DNA of 42,719 bases, taken from positions 1-42,719 of the forward strand of contig DUFB01000076.1 of the NCBI GenBank assembly GCA_011192005.1. The letters run 5' to 3'. The position numbers and the translations under genes were made by a program. The DNA is from Dehalococcoidia bacterium (GTDB lineage: Bacteria > Chloroflexota > Dehalococcoidia > Dehalococcoidales > RBG-16-60-22). Under the pieces are notes generated by a model. That model searched no databases. It was not told the origin of the DNA and saw only the letters and a program-made list of their open reading frames with translations. Below are positions 31,945-41,015 of this stretch, one piece after another; position 1 is the first letter of the stretch, and each line of letters starts with the position of its first letter.

Positions 31945-32613
31945 CTATTTGATAAAACGGTAGCCGATGTTTCTTACCGTTTCAATGAAGGTATGGCTGA
32001 CATCCTCTATCTTGCTGCGGAGTCGGCGGATGTGAACGTCCACGGTCCTGTCCCCGCCGAAATAATCATAGCCCCATATCTTATCGAGCAAGGTATCGCG
32101 GGTGAAAACACGCCCACGGTTTGCGGCAAGGAGTCTGAGTAATTCGTATTCTTTAAAGGTAAGCTCCACCGCGCGCCCGTCCACCGTGACCTCGCAGGTA
32201 GCCAGGTCGATAGCCAGTCCGTCGCACTCGATTATCTCATCACCTTCGGTTTTACGTCGTTTATGAAGCAGGCGGTTTATTCTTAAAACCAGTTCACCGG
32301 AGCTACAAGGACTCGTCAAAAAGTCATCAAACTCGATATCGCCGTCTAAGCTTTCCAGCAGCTCTGCGGAGATAAGAGCTATGACCGGCAGGTTTCTCTC
32401 TCGTTTCATCCGCTTGATGAGACTCCTGGTCTCTTTATCGGGCCATTTCGCGGTTACTTCAAAGAGAAGAACATCCGGTGGTTGTTCGTTTATCACCGCA
32501 CGTACCCCGTTGGTATACGAGGTTATGGAACACTCAAGGCCCCTCTGGACGAGGTCATTGCAGAGTTCTGTCCGGTCTTCTTTTTCCCGGGATATTATTA
32601 AAAGGTTTGCCAT
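31945..32613 (-). CDS. OmpR-family orphan regulator with degenerate receiver (GlnR-like)
   Basis: 222 residues: a receiver domain (1 to about 115) and an OmpR/PhoB winged helix (about 125-222: VELTFKEYELLRLLAANRG, DKIWGYDYFGGDRTVDVHIRRLRSK cited in parts, IGYRFIK). The receiver lacks the phosphorylation residues. The acidic pair is Ser8-Arg9, the acceptor Asp position is Glu52 (LLFEVT), and the usual Lys-Pro is Ser-Pro. It is therefore probably not a conventional phosphorylated response regulator, which is also a known trait of GlnR. No histidine kinase is nearby. It lies between the GOGAT genes and amtB, and GlnR-like boxes precede amtB. A nitrogen role is inferred. Confidence 0.85.
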   Translation of the reverse strand: MANLLIISREKEDRTELCNDLVQRGLECSITSYTNGVRAVINEQPPDVLLFEVTAKWPDKETRSLIKRMKRERNLPVIALISAELLESLDGDIEFDDFLTSPCSSGELVLRINRLLHKRRKTEGDEIIECDGLAIDLATCEVTVDGRAVELTFKEYELLRLLAANRGRVFTRDTLLDKIWGYDYFGGDRTVDVHIRRLRSKIEDVSHTFIETVRNIGYRFIK

Positions 32614-32627
32614 CTGTAGCCTCCGGA

Positions 32628-33386
32628 CTAATAGGCGTAGAGCCTTCCGTACGGCCTGAGCGAGCGCGGGTAAAGCTTTATAAAATCTTTTTGCAGAATT
32701 TCTTCGGCATTGTAATTAAAATGATTGGCAAACTCATCGACAAGCTTCCGTAAAACCTGAGAATCGTTTTTGTCCAGTTCGGCCACTCCGACCTCTTTGC
32801 CCAGCTGGTATTCCTCGACTTTTCCCCGGATGTAGATCACTCCGCCGTGCATGCCGGTGCCGATGAATTTAGCCCGGTGAGATTTCCCCCGCCGGAGATT
32901 CATGCCAAGAAGGATAAGAATACCCCCGGCCATGTATTCACCGACGAAGTCCTGGGCGGTACCGCCGACGACGATGGTGGATTTCTTGTCCTTGTACTCT
33001 TTCATGTGAATTCCGGCGCGGTAGCCGACGTCTTCGCGAATGAAAATCTTGCCGCCCCGGGCGGACAGACCCACGGTATCCCCGGCGTGCCCGTGCACGA
33101 TTATCTCGCCGTCATTCATGGTATTGCCGCATCCGTCCTGGGCGTTTCCGTGGACGGTTATTCTGGGTCCGTTCATGAAAGCCCCGAGGTCGTTACCGGG
33201 CGTGCCGAATATTTCAATCTCGATGGGTCCGTTCAGGTCGGTGCCGATGTACCTCTGTCCATGAACGTTACGTAGCGTAATCCTGCGGGTGCCGTTGGCG
33301 GTCACGTTTCTCAGCCTGGTATTCAGGTCGCGGTAGTAAATCCCGCTGGCATCTATCTTGACTAAAGGTTCTTTAGCATCTGTCAT
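32628..33386 (-). CDS. Glutamate synthase GXGXG (alpha-subunit C-terminal) domain protein
   Basis: 252 residues forming the right-handed beta-helix of the GltB C-terminal domain as a separate protein. Repeated G-x-x-G-x-x-x-G turns are seen (GNDLGAFMNG, GNAQDGCGNTMNDG, GHAGDTVGLSARGG, GTAQDFVGEYMAGG). In standard GOGAT this domain is structural and shapes the ammonia tunnel. It follows the FMN-domain gene with a 2-nt gap. As in archaea, GOGAT is split here into separate polypeptides. Confidence 0.92.
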   Translation of the reverse strand: MTDAKEPLVKIDASGIYYRDLNTRLRNVTANGTRRITLRNVHGQRYIGTDLNGPIEIEIFGTPGNDLGAFMNGPRITVHGNAQDGCGNTMNDGEIIVHGHAGDTVGLSARGGKIFIREDVGYRAGIHMKEYKDKKSTIVVGGTAQDFVGEYMAGGILILLGMNLRRGKSHRAKFIGTGMHGGVIYIRGKVEEYQLGKEVGVAELDKNDSQVLRKLVDEFANHFNYNAEEILQKDFIKLYPRSLRPYGRLYAY

Positions 33387-33388
33387 TA

Positions 33389-34894
33389 TCAGCTACCTGC
33401 CATTCTTACGCCGAGGATTTCCAGTTCCGTATCGTTCAGTCCGACTCCCCTCAGATGCAGGCGGTTGCCTCTCAGGCTTTCCAGGGCGTTCACTCCCAGT
33501 CCACCCAGTATATCTTTCAACTCGATGCTCCAGCCGCGGAGAAGGTTGGCTGCCCGTCGCGCGCCGATATCCGGGTTAATGCGCTTGGTAAGGCGGAGGT
33601 CGGTGGTGCAGATACCCCAGGCGCACTTGCCGGTATGGCACTGCTGGCAGACGTGGCAGCCTAAAGATATCAGCGCTGCCGTACCGATATAAACGGCATC
33701 GGCCCCGAGAGCGATTGCCTTGGCGACATCACCGCTGTTCCTTATTCCACCGGCGACGACGATTGATGCTTGGTTGCGGATGCCTTCCTCTCTGAGTCGG
33801 GTATCCACCGATGCCAGCGCCAGCTCGATGGGAATACCCACGTTATCGCGGATGACCTTGGGGGCGGCTCCGGTTGCCCCGCGCAGTCCGTCCAGCACCA
33901 CGATATCGGCGCCGCCCCGGACAATACCGCTGGCGATAGCCGCGGAGTTATGAACGGCGGCAATCTTCACGGATACCGGCTTGGTGTAATTGGTTGCTTC
34001 TTTCAGGGCGTAGATGAGCTGGGCCAGGTCCTCGATTGAATAAATATCATGCTGGGGCGCCGGCGATAGGGCATCGGTGCCTTCGGGAATCATCCTGGTT
34101 ACCGATACCTCACTGCTTACCTTTTCCCCGGGGAGGTGCCCGCCGATGCCGGGCTTGGCTCCCTGTCCTATCTTTATCTCCACCACCCGGGCGGCATCCA
34201 GGTAATCGGCGTGCACGCCGAAACGGCCCGAAGCCACCTGTACGATGGTGTTGTTTCCGTATTTATAGAGGCTTGGATGAAGTCCGCCTTCACCGGTGTT
34301 CCATAGCGTGCCCATTTCCGTAGCCGCCCTGGCCAGCGATTCGTGCACGTTCAGGCTGACCGCCCCGTAGGACATGGCCGAAAACATGACGGGGACCTCC
34401 AGCCTTACCAGCGGTGCCATCTTGTTTTTAATTTTGAGTGTTTTGGGGTCGACTTCGAGTTTATCGGGCTTGCATCCCAACCAGGTCGTCAGCTCCATCG
34501 GTTCTCGCAGCGGGTCGATGGAAGGATTGGTCACCTGGCTGGCGTTAAGCACCAGGTGGTCCCAGTAAATGCGCTGGCTCTTGTCATCGCCCATGCCGGT
34601 AAGCAGGACACCCCCGGTCTCCGCCTGCTTGTTGATGTCCTCGATAACCTCGGGGCGCCAGTTATAGTTACCCCGGTAGTCCAGGGGGTTATAGCTTATC
34701 GTCAGCGCGTTGGTCGGGCAGAAGACCGCACAGCGATGGCAGCCTACGCATTTATCTTCATTGCTTCTGACTTCATCATCGGCTTCGTCATAGTAATTGG
34801 CATCGAAGCTGCATTGATTAACGCAAACCTGGCACTGTATGCACCGGTCCGGGTCTCTCTTGATGATAAATTTTGGTGCTAGATGTGTTTTCAT
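33389..34894 (-). CDS. Glutamate synthase FMN-domain subunit with N-terminal 2x[4Fe-4S]
   Basis: 501 residues. Residues about 10-60 hold two ferredoxin motifs (CIQCQVCVNQC and CVGCHRCAVFC). The rest is the GOGAT synthase barrel: PVMFSAMSYGAVSLNVHES, GEGGLHPSLYKYG, the KIGQGAKPGIGGHLPG loop, SVKIAA, then GGADIVVLDGLRGATGAAP and a 3Fe-4S-type Cys set (CHVCQQCHTGKCAWGIC). It reductively combines 2-oxoglutarate with ammonia from the amidotransferase subunit. This is the archaeal-type large subunit. It has ATG start, close GXGXG gene downstream, hisF upstream. Confidence 0.93.
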   Translation of the reverse strand: MKTHLAPKFIIKRDPDRCIQCQVCVNQCSFDANYYDEADDEVRSNEDKCVGCHRCAVFCPTNALTISYNPLDYRGNYNWRPEVIEDINKQAETGGVLLTGMGDDKSQRIYWDHLVLNASQVTNPSIDPLREPMELTTWLGCKPDKLEVDPKTLKIKNKMAPLVRLEVPVMFSAMSYGAVSLNVHESLARAATEMGTLWNTGEGGLHPSLYKYGNNTIVQVASGRFGVHADYLDAARVVEIKIGQGAKPGIGGHLPGEKVSSEVSVTRMIPEGTDALSPAPQHDIYSIEDLAQLIYALKEATNYTKPVSVKIAAVHNSAAIASGIVRGGADIVVLDGLRGATGAAPKVIRDNVGIPIELALASVDTRLREEGIRNQASIVVAGGIRNSGDVAKAIALGADAVYIGTAALISLGCHVCQQCHTGKCAWGICTTDLRLTKRINPDIGARRAANLLRGWSIELKDILGGLGVNALESLRGNRLHLRGVGLNDTELEILGVRMAGS

Positions 34895-34905
34895 GGTAAT
34901 TCTCC

Positions 34906-35682
34906 CTACATCCTCATCGGGATTCCCTTGTTGGCCAGGTAGTTCTTGACGGACTTTATAGAATATATCCCGTAGTGGAAAATACTGGCCGCCAAAACGG
35001 CATCGGCTTTGCCTAATACCAGCGCTTCGTAAAGGTCTTCCATCTCTCCCGCGCCGCCGCTGGCGACCACGGGCACAGAAACAGCCCCGGAGATAATCCT
35101 CAGTAATTCCAGGTCGTAACCCGCCTGAGTGCCGTCGGAATCGATGCTGTTGACAACTATCTCACCGGCTCCCAGTTCCACGGCCTGTATTGCCCACGCC
35201 ACGGCGTCTTTACCCGCCGATACGCCTCCGTCGGCTCCGGTATGAGTGTGGACATCCCAGCGTGGCGGGTCTTCCCCGGGGATACGCTGGGCGTCCATCC
35301 CCAGCACGATACACTGGCTACCAAATCGTTCGGCACCCCGCGTAATCAGGCTGGGGTCCAGGACAGCGGCTGTATTTATGGATACCTTGTCCGCGCCGGC
35401 TTCCAGCATCGCCCGCATATCGTCCACCGTTCTCAGTCCACCGCCGACCGTCAGCGGGATAAAGACCTGGTCGGCGGTACGCTTGACCACATCAAGCATG
35501 ATGTTGCGGCGGTCGCTGGAAGCGGTTATATCGTAAAAGACCAGTTCATCGGCACCCTGCTCGTTATAAAACGCCGCCAGTTCCACCGGGTCGCCGGCAT
35601 CACGGTGGTCGCGAAACTTGACGCCCTTGACCACCCTTCCGCCCTTAACGTCTAGGCAGGGTATAATCCTCTTGGTCAGCAT
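34906..35682 (-). CDS. hisF: Imidazole glycerol phosphate synthase cyclase subunit
   Basis: Uses ammonia from HisH to make IGP and AICAR in histidine synthesis. 258-residue TIM barrel with family motifs: [17 protein letters not shown] at the N-terminus (catalytic Asp in CLDV), [38 protein letters not shown], and the second catalytic Asp in [13 protein letters not shown], then [13 protein letters not shown]. Its ATG overlaps the stop of the amidotransferase gene by one base (TAATG). It is placed between two glutamate synthase genes. Confidence 0.96.
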   Translation of the reverse strand: MLTKRIIPCLDVKGGRVVKGVKFRDHRDAGDPVELAAFYNEQGADELVFYDITASSDRRNIMLDVVKRTADQVFIPLTVGGGLRTVDDMRAMLEAGADKVSINTAAVLDPSLITRGAERFGSQCIVLGMDAQRIPGEDPPRWDVHTHTGADGGVSAGKDAVAWAIQAVELGAGEIVVNSIDSDGTQAGYDLELLRIISGAVSVPVVASGGAGEMEDLYEALVLGKADAVLAASIFHYGIYSIKSVKNYLANKGIPMRM

Positions 35683-36836
35683 TATTTCTTATCCCCGACG
35701 GTTACCGATTCCTTAACCATCTTTGATTCTTTAGTTGTTTTGTCTTTCAGCCTGCCGATAACCGGTTCGCCCCCCATGGGTATCCAGGCTTTATCCAGCT
35801 CGGGAGCTATCAGACGGATAGCCGATTCCTCGGAGGAGAGATAGAGCATGTCGCCCTTCTCGCCGACGGTCAGCGGACGCAGCCGGATGCGGTCGGTCAG
35901 CCCAATCATCTCGCCCTGATGGGCGATGATTACCGCGAACGGCCCGTTGAGGAGCAGGCTGCCGTAAACCTGGCGCAACGCCATCGAAAGCTCCTTCTCC
36001 TTTTTCGGCATCCGCTCGATGTCATCCCAGAAGGGTGCCGCCACAATCTTGGCGACTATTTTCCAGGGCAGGTTATGCTTGCGTATAAGAAGATCGACGG
36101 CGTAAGCTACTACCTCCGTATCGGTCTGCATCGTGCACATATAGCCGAATTGCTCGAGGTAGCGGCGGTTGATGCCGTATGAAGATATTTCACCGTTGTG
36201 GATAACCGTCCAGTCAAGAATCGAGAACGGATGCGCCCCACCCCACCAGGCCACGGTATTGGTGGGGAAGCGACCGTGGGCGGTCCAGAGATAGCCCTTG
36301 TACTGCTCTAGGCAGAAGTATTCCGCTATTTGTTCAGGATAACCCACGCCCTTCAAAACAGCCATGTTCTTACCGCTGGAGAACACGAACGTATCACTCA
36401 GGCCGGTATTAATCTCCATCACCTTCTCCACGACGTAATCGTCATCGGATATGTCCTCTGGTTTTGCCGCTCCGGTATCCAGAAAGTAGCGGCAGACCAG
36501 TGGAGGGTTCTTGATGACCGGTACCGAGCGTGTGGGTACTTCTTCCTTATACACGATGTTGAAGTTCTTCAGCAGGAATTCCTCGGCATCCTTGCGTGCC
36601 CGCTGGCTCAGGAACATGATGTGGAAAGCGTACTGGTCGGTAAAATCGGGATAGAGACCGTAGATGGAAAATCCGCCGCCCAGTCCGTTACCCCGGTCGT
36701 GCATGTTGGCGATGGCTTTGATAACGCTTTCCCCGGAAAACCTGGCGCCAGATAAGTTCATGGCGCCGAATATCGAGCAGGCGTCAATTACTTTATCGTC
36801 ATTATAGGTATTATTTATCAGTCGAATGTCCTTCAC
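35682..36836 (-). CDS. Class II glutamine amidotransferase subunit of glutamate synthase
   Basis: 384 residues; Ntn-type glutaminase domain equivalent to the N-terminal part of GltB. The nucleophile is Cys20 in [10 protein letters not shown], so the first 19 residues must be a propeptide that is cut off. Further motifs are [21 protein letters not shown] (cited short: AHGRFPTN), [11 protein letters not shown] and [13 protein letters not shown], which bind glutamine. It supplies ammonia to the FMN-domain subunit at 33389-34894. The C-terminal tail of about 30 residues is Lys/Glu-rich. Coupled to hisF. Confidence 0.9.
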   Translation of the reverse strand: MKDIRLINNTYNDDKVIDACSIFGAMNLSGARFSGESVIKAIANMHDRGNGLGGGFSIYGLYPDFTDQYAFHIMFLSQRARKDAEEFLLKNFNIVYKEEVPTRSVPVIKNPPLVCRYFLDTGAAKPEDISDDDYVVEKVMEINTGLSDTFVFSSGKNMAVLKGVGYPEQIAEYFCLEQYKGYLWTAHGRFPTNTVAWWGGAHPFSILDWTVIHNGEISSYGINRRYLEQFGYMCTMQTDTEVVAYAVDLLIRKHNLPWKIVAKIVAAPFWDDIERMPKKEKELSMALRQVYGSLLLNGPFAVIIAHQGEMIGLTDRIRLRPLTVGEKGDMLYLSSEESAIRLIAPELDKAWIPMGGEPVIGRLKDKTTKESKMVKESVTVGDKK

Positions 36837-36858
36837 GTTATTTACTCTCCGGTAAATA

Positions 36859-38205
36859 CTATTCTTCCACGACGATTTCTTCCGGTTCTTCTATCGATGT
36901 CACCACGGATATATATTTATCCGGCGGTGTCGCTAGTTTTGCCTGGCGGATATCATCCGGGAGAGAAGTTAACCCGAAATCATCGGAAATGATGGCTTCC
37001 TTGAAGCTGCTTACGTCCGTCCCGTCTTTCATGAGATTGTAGACGATGCCTGACTTCTCGATATCACCGGCAAAAACCATTCCCGCTAATTTCCCGTCCC
37101 TGAGGATAATTTTCCGGTAAATATGGTCGTGCACCTCGCGTAGAGTCTCGTAGCTTTCATCGGGTGGTACCACCAGTCCCGCCGACACAATCTTCACACC
37201 GAAATATTTCACCGCATTCATGGCGGTACCGCCCGGGTATTTGTCCGGGATGCCGGCCATATTCCTTCCTGCCGTCCTTCCGCCGGCGTAGGCGTTGGGC
37301 CAGATTGGTGTCAGTCGGTTCTCCCTGTAAATAAAGTCGAAAGCCTCGGCCACATCGCCGCAGGCGTAAACATCGGCGACTGAAGTCTGCATCTGCCGGT
37401 CGACGATGACCCCCCGGTTAACTTTTATGCCGCTGTTCTTGATGAAATCCAGACGGGGCTGTACCCCGACGGCAATAACCACCATATCGCAGGGTATGGA
37501 GCGTCCGTCGTCGAGGCTGATGCCGCTGACTTCACCCGGGAAGTAGCTGTTGATGCTGACAGCGGTATGGTCGGTGATGATTTCAACGCCACATTCAACC
37601 AGCGCTTCGGCTTCCATAGCCGAGGTCTCTTCGTCGAGAATCGTATTCAGTATGCGGTCTTTCATCTCGACGATGGTCACTTTAACTTCCCGTTTTAAGA
37701 GAGCCTCGGTGACGCTGGCTCCTATCAGACCACCGCCGATGACCACGGCTCTGATTTTTTTCGTATAGCGGTTGAGAAATTCATCGATCGACCTGGCGTC
37801 ATCGAGTTTGTTAAAGGTGAAGACTCCCTGCAGACCATTCCCTTCGATCCTCGGGATAATGGGCGAACCACCGGTCGCCAGCAGCAGCTTCTGGTAGGTC
37901 AGGGGCTTGATGCTTTCCAGCTTCACGGTGTGTTTCTCCGTGTCCAGTTGTATTACCTTATCCCCGAGTATCGTCTTGATACTATTCTTCTCGTAGAAAT
38001 CCACGGGCCGGTAGAGCATTTTCTCCACGGTATAGTCACCCGCCAGGTAATCCGAGATAAGCGGTCGCGAATAAGCGGGGTAGGGCTCATCGGAAATAAC
38101 ATTGATGGTGCCCTTTTTATCAACCTCACGGATAGCTTCGGCAGCGCCGATGCCCCCGGCCGAGTTACCGATTATAAGATATTTTATTTTCTCTGGTACG
38201 CTCAT
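36859..38205 (-). CDS. FAD/NAD(P)-dependent oxidoreductase (probable GOGAT electron donor)
   Basis: 448 residues of the pyridine nucleotide-disulfide reductase fold, closest in look to NirB-type and rubredoxin-reductase-like enzymes. FAD motif YLIIGNSAGGIGAAEAI, YSRPLISDYLAG, LLLATGGSP, the NAD motif AVVIGGGLIGASVTEALL, and the second FAD motif VYACGDVAEAFDF. There is no redox-active CxxC. An acidic C-terminal tail (SIEEPEEIVVEE) is visible. Its position within the glutamate synthase cluster suggests that it replaces GltD in feeding electrons, perhaps through the ferredoxin-type proteins. The start overlaps the hisH stop (ATGA). Confidence 0.85.
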   Translation of the reverse strand: MSVPEKIKYLIIGNSAGGIGAAEAIREVDKKGTINVISDEPYPAYSRPLISDYLAGDYTVEKMLYRPVDFYEKNSIKTILGDKVIQLDTEKHTVKLESIKPLTYQKLLLATGGSPIIPRIEGNGLQGVFTFNKLDDARSIDEFLNRYTKKIRAVVIGGGLIGASVTEALLKREVKVTIVEMKDRILNTILDEETSAMEAEALVECGVEIITDHTAVSINSYFPGEVSGISLDDGRSIPCDMVVIAVGVQPRLDFIKNSGIKVNRGVIVDRQMQTSVADVYACGDVAEAFDFIYRENRLTPIWPNAYAGGRTAGRNMAGIPDKYPGGTAMNAVKYFGVKIVSAGLVVPPDESYETLREVHDHIYRKIILRDGKLAGMVFAGDIEKSGIVYNLMKDGTDVSSFKEAIISDDFGLTSLPDDIRQAKLATPPDKYISVVTSIEEPEEIVVEE

Positions 38206-38849
38206 TTGTTACCTGCCGTTGCTAGTTTCTGCCGGTGTGGCTCCACCATCAGTTTGATGAAATTATCGTATATTTTCAGGCCCAGTTCGCCACTTTTTTC
38301 GGGATGGAACTGGGTGGCTACGAGATTGTCTTTGATAATTACACTGGGGAATGAGACTCCATACTCGGTTTCTCCGGCAATTAACTTCTTATCCTCCGGG
38401 TTGGCATAATAGCTGTGGACAAAATAGAAGTTAGCGTTATCCGGGATACCGGTGAAAATCGGGTGTACTGTTTTTTGCTTTACCTGGTTCCAGCCCATGT
38501 GCGGTATCTTCTGTCCCTCGGGCAGCCTGATTACCCTGCCCCTGATAATATCCAGGCACTCGTGCCAGCCGCCCTCTTCGGTGCCGGTAAGCAGTACTTG
38601 CATCCCGATGCAGATGCCCATAAACGGACTGTTTTTTGCCACATAGTTCTTAACAGGAGTGACCAGCCCCAGCCTTTCCAGAGCCATCATGGTATCTCCT
38701 CCTGCTCCCACACCCGGTAAAATTACGGCGTCGGCGGACAATATATCATCCGGAACATGAGTAATTTTCGGTTCGTAGCCCAGTTTACCCACGGCTTTAT
38801 ATACGCTCCGCAGGTTCCCAGCACCGTAATCAATAATCACTATTTTCAT
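38202..38849 (-). CDS. hisH: Imidazole glycerol phosphate synthase glutaminase subunit
   Basis: Class I amidotransferase that feeds ammonia to HisF. 215 residues. The nucleophile Cys80 in GICIGMQ and His/Glu in TQFHPEKSG complete the triad. Also DYGAGNLRSV at the N-terminus, LPGVGAGGDTMMAL (oxyanion region) and IPHMGWNQV. It is separated from hisF by the oxidoreductase and amidotransferase genes but on the same strand and probably the same transcript. Confidence 0.95.
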   Translation of the reverse strand: MKIVIIDYGAGNLRSVYKAVGKLGYEPKITHVPDDILSADAVILPGVGAGGDTMMALERLGLVTPVKNYVAKNSPFMGICIGMQVLLTGTEEGGWHECLDIIRGRVIRLPEGQKIPHMGWNQVKQKTVHPIFTGIPDNANFYFVHSYYANPEDKKLIAGETEYGVSFPSVIIKDNLVATQFHPEKSGELGLKIYDNFIKLMVEPHRQKLATAGNK

Positions 38850-38878
38850 AATATTTGAAAGTATATTTATAAAATGTT

Positions 38879-39247
38879 TCAGTTTTCAACGTTAACTTCG
38901 ACGATGTTCTCGCGGGCAATGGCAACTTCATCCCCGTTTTTCCTCACGAATACATGCATTAGTCCCAGTATTTCATACTGGCCATTCTCAAGTACCGTGG
39001 TATCCCACCTGATAGGGAAATTCTGCCGCTTGTCCGATGACTCGCCGATTTTTATCCAGGTATCGTTGTTTTTCTTCCGGTAATACCATGGATTTACCAC
39101 TCTAACTACCGGTCCCGGTAATCCCAGTTCGTCTAGCTCTTTTTTCAGCAGTTCCTCCTCGAGTTCCTCTCGTAGCAGGACGGCCCCGGAGTAACTCTTT
39201 ATTACTTCTGACGGAACAATGTAATGTGGTCCCCAGTTGTACGACAT
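38879..39247 (-). CDS. Unknown protein of the GOGAT cluster, C-terminal Ig-like part
   Basis: 122 residues; I do not recognise a named family. The N-terminal half (SYNWGPHYIVPSEVIKSYSG, then a Leu/Glu-rich helix LREELEEELLKKELDELG) may be a short helical linker. The C-terminal half (FPIRWDTTVLENGQYEI ... IVEVNVEN) has the WDTT-x-L-xNGxY pattern of small Ig-like beta-sandwich domains. No signal peptide is visible, which is odd for such a domain. It lies between the ferredoxin and hisH genes, so a link with the GOGAT complex is possible. Confidence 0.6.
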   Translation of the reverse strand: MSYNWGPHYIVPSEVIKSYSGAVLLREELEEELLKKELDELGLPGPVVRVVNPWYYRKKNNDTWIKIGESSDKRQNFPIRWDTTVLENGQYEILGLMHVFVRKNGDEVAIARENIVEVNVEN

Positions 39248-39289
39248 GATGCACCTCCTGGTTGATAATCGGGTATGTGAAACGGTTTT

Positions 39290-39775
39290 CTATTGGGTTT
39301 GAGTTAATTCCTTCTTTTCTAATTTATCGTTGCCGTTGGGTACTTCCATGTACAACAGGGCTTCGTTAGGGCAGTTGGCAACACATACCGGTATTTCCTC
39401 GTCCTGGCAGAGGTCGCATTTCACCATTTTCTTGTGCTCGGTGTCCATGCGTAGCGCGCCCAGGGGGCAGACGAGCATGCAGGTGCCGCAACCGATGCAC
39501 CGTTCGCTATCCGCAGTGACCAGCCGACTCACCGGGTCGCGGGTCAGTGTGCCGGTAAGGCAGGCCTGTACGCAGGGGGCGTCATCGCAGTGCTGACAGC
39601 GCGACGAGAGGGATAATACTCCTTTTTCCTCGACCCGAAGTCGTGGCAGCGGCCTGGGCGACTCCTTTTTAAAAGCCTTTATCAGGTCTTTCGACTTAGC
39701 ATGTTTGAGCTGGCAATAAATCTCACAGAGGTGGCAGCCCATGCAGACATCCTCATTAACGTAAACTCGCTTCAT
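39290..39775 (-). CDS. Polyferredoxin-type electron-transfer protein (four-cluster, DmsB/HycB-like)
   Basis: 161 residues with four Cys groups: CMGCHLCEIYC, CQHCDDAPCVQAC, CIGCGTCMLVC and CDLCQDEEIPVCVANC. This is the pattern of DmsB/HycB-type 4x[4Fe-4S] subunits. Being first in the cluster, it probably carries electrons between the oxidoreductase and the FMN subunit. The start is ATG 39775 with GGAAGG just upstream. A version begun 16 codons earlier would overlap the predicted transcription start. Confidence 0.85.
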   Translation of the reverse strand: MKRVYVNEDVCMGCHLCEIYCQLKHAKSKDLIKAFKKESPRPLPRLRVEEKGVLSLSSRCQHCDDAPCVQACLTGTLTRDPVSRLVTADSERCIGCGTCMLVCPLGALRMDTEHKKMVKCDLCQDEEIPVCVANCPNEALLYMEVPNGNDKLEKKELTQTQ

Positions 39776-39796
39776 GCTTCCTTCCTGTAAAAAGTA

Positions 39797-39818
39797 ATGC
39801 GGCAAACGGTTACCGCAT
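39797..39818. promoter_or_regulatory. Inverted repeat at the GOGAT transcription start
   Basis: ATGCGG (39797-39802) and CCGCAT (39813-39818) surround 10 nt that contain GGTTACC. It sits at about +1 to +20, where a repressor could act. The protein is unknown; NrpR and the GlnR-like protein are candidates. Confidence 0.35.
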
Positions 39819-39823
39819 ACCAT

Positions 39824-39852
39824 ATATTACCATACTGATTCTAATTTGTCAA
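39824..39852 (-). promoter_or_regulatory. Promoter of the glutamate synthase/his cluster
   Basis: Minus strand: a perfect TTGACA (39847-39852), a 17-nt spacer and TAATAT (39824-39829). The start site would be near 39817, giving a 40-nt leader before the ferredoxin gene. Confidence 0.75.
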
Positions 39853-39906
39853 TCCTATGATAAATTTATACCAGGTTCTCACCGGAGAAATTATCTCGTA
39901 CTTATT

Positions 39907-40941
39907 TTATACTATATGACTTTGTTTTTCTGCTGTTTCATGCTTGCGGTGGAATATGCCGCCCTTATACCTCTGGTAGAGGACTGCCAGTATTACTATG
40001 CTTATTCCGATTATTCCGACTACCAGCGGGAAATACGCCGTGCCCCTTAGATAATCAAAAATAAGCCTGATTATATAGGTATAAACACCGATGACACCGA
40101 ATACCAGGTAAATAACCTCCTGGAAACGTACGCTGAATCCTATCAAGACCAGATAAACCACTAGGTAAAGAATCCCGAAAAGCGCGCTGTCGCTATCGGA
40201 AAACAATATAGTAAAGCCTACCTGAAGGCCCATTAGTCCGTATAATTTTAGCCAGAAGGTATACTGAGGTTTTCTGTACAACGTTAGCCCGATACCAGAT
40301 AATATGAACACTCCACAGGTAATAGAAGTCACCAGGGCCAGGTCGGCGGAAACTATACCGCCGATAGCCAGAGCCATAAAGTGTATGATTCCTGCCACCA
40401 CCAGGAATATCAGGTGGAAGCGAGTCAGTGCCAGTAACAATACAGCTATCGGTAGGCTAATTAGATTCATATACAGGAAAGCGTAGCTCAACTCTTCAAA
40501 GGAGCCTCCTTCCGGCCACAGCCCTGTTATGTCAGCTAATGTAAAGACGAACATCGGGAACACCGCGGCGGTTATTAACAGGATAAGTCCTCCGGCTACA
40601 CGAAATCTTTTTACGAATCTGAGCCAGGTTCCCAAGCAGCCGGTGGTTAATAAAATTACCAGGGCGGTTATCAGCCGTTCTCCTTCGGAAAAATCACCCC
40701 ATCTTATGGCGATAAATATGGTGAAAGACAGTAGAGCCAAGAACCCGCCGAAATAATACGCTACGTTTACGGGATTCAGGCGTGTTTTCTTTCCGTCTGT
40801 TTCGGTTGGGGTGGTCAGGTTTGCCTCGGGGTTAATCTCCAGGTCTTCATCGGTAACGATGCGTTGTAGTTGTTCTATTGATATCAGACCTTTTTCCCGC
40901 CATCGCTGGAGGTCTTCGACCGTAAAAGTCTTCTTTGGCAT
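39907..40941 (-). CDS. Polytopic membrane protein (DUF2157-like)
   Basis: 344 residues. A soluble N-terminus of about 55 residues (FTVEDLQRWREKGLISIEQ) is followed by about 10 hydrophobic segments, beginning with VAYYFGGFLALLSFTIFIAI and ending with VVGIIGISIVILAVLYQRYK. The N-terminal helix motif and topology resemble DUF2157 proteins, whose function is unknown. It stands apart from the GOGAT promoter (about 50 nt gap on the other side) and follows the ABC pair on the same strand with a gap of about 75 nt. Confidence 0.7.
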   Translation of the reverse strand: MPKKTFTVEDLQRWREKGLISIEQLQRIVTDEDLEINPEANLTTPTETDGKKTRLNPVNVAYYFGGFLALLSFTIFIAIRWGDFSEGERLITALVILLTTGCLGTWLRFVKRFRVAGGLILLITAAVFPMFVFTLADITGLWPEGGSFEELSYAFLYMNLISLPIAVLLLALTRFHLIFLVVAGIIHFMALAIGGIVSADLALVTSITCGVFILSGIGLTLYRKPQYTFWLKLYGLMGLQVGFTILFSDSDSALFGILYLVVYLVLIGFSVRFQEVIYLVFGVIGVYTYIIRLIFDYLRGTAYFPLVVGIIGISIVILAVLYQRYKGGIFHRKHETAEKQSHIV

Positions 40942-41015
40942 GCCTTCCCTTTTTGTCGCATTTTACTGCTTTCAGAATCAAAAGGCAAGGATTCTCAGGC
41001 GTGGTAGATGACCCA

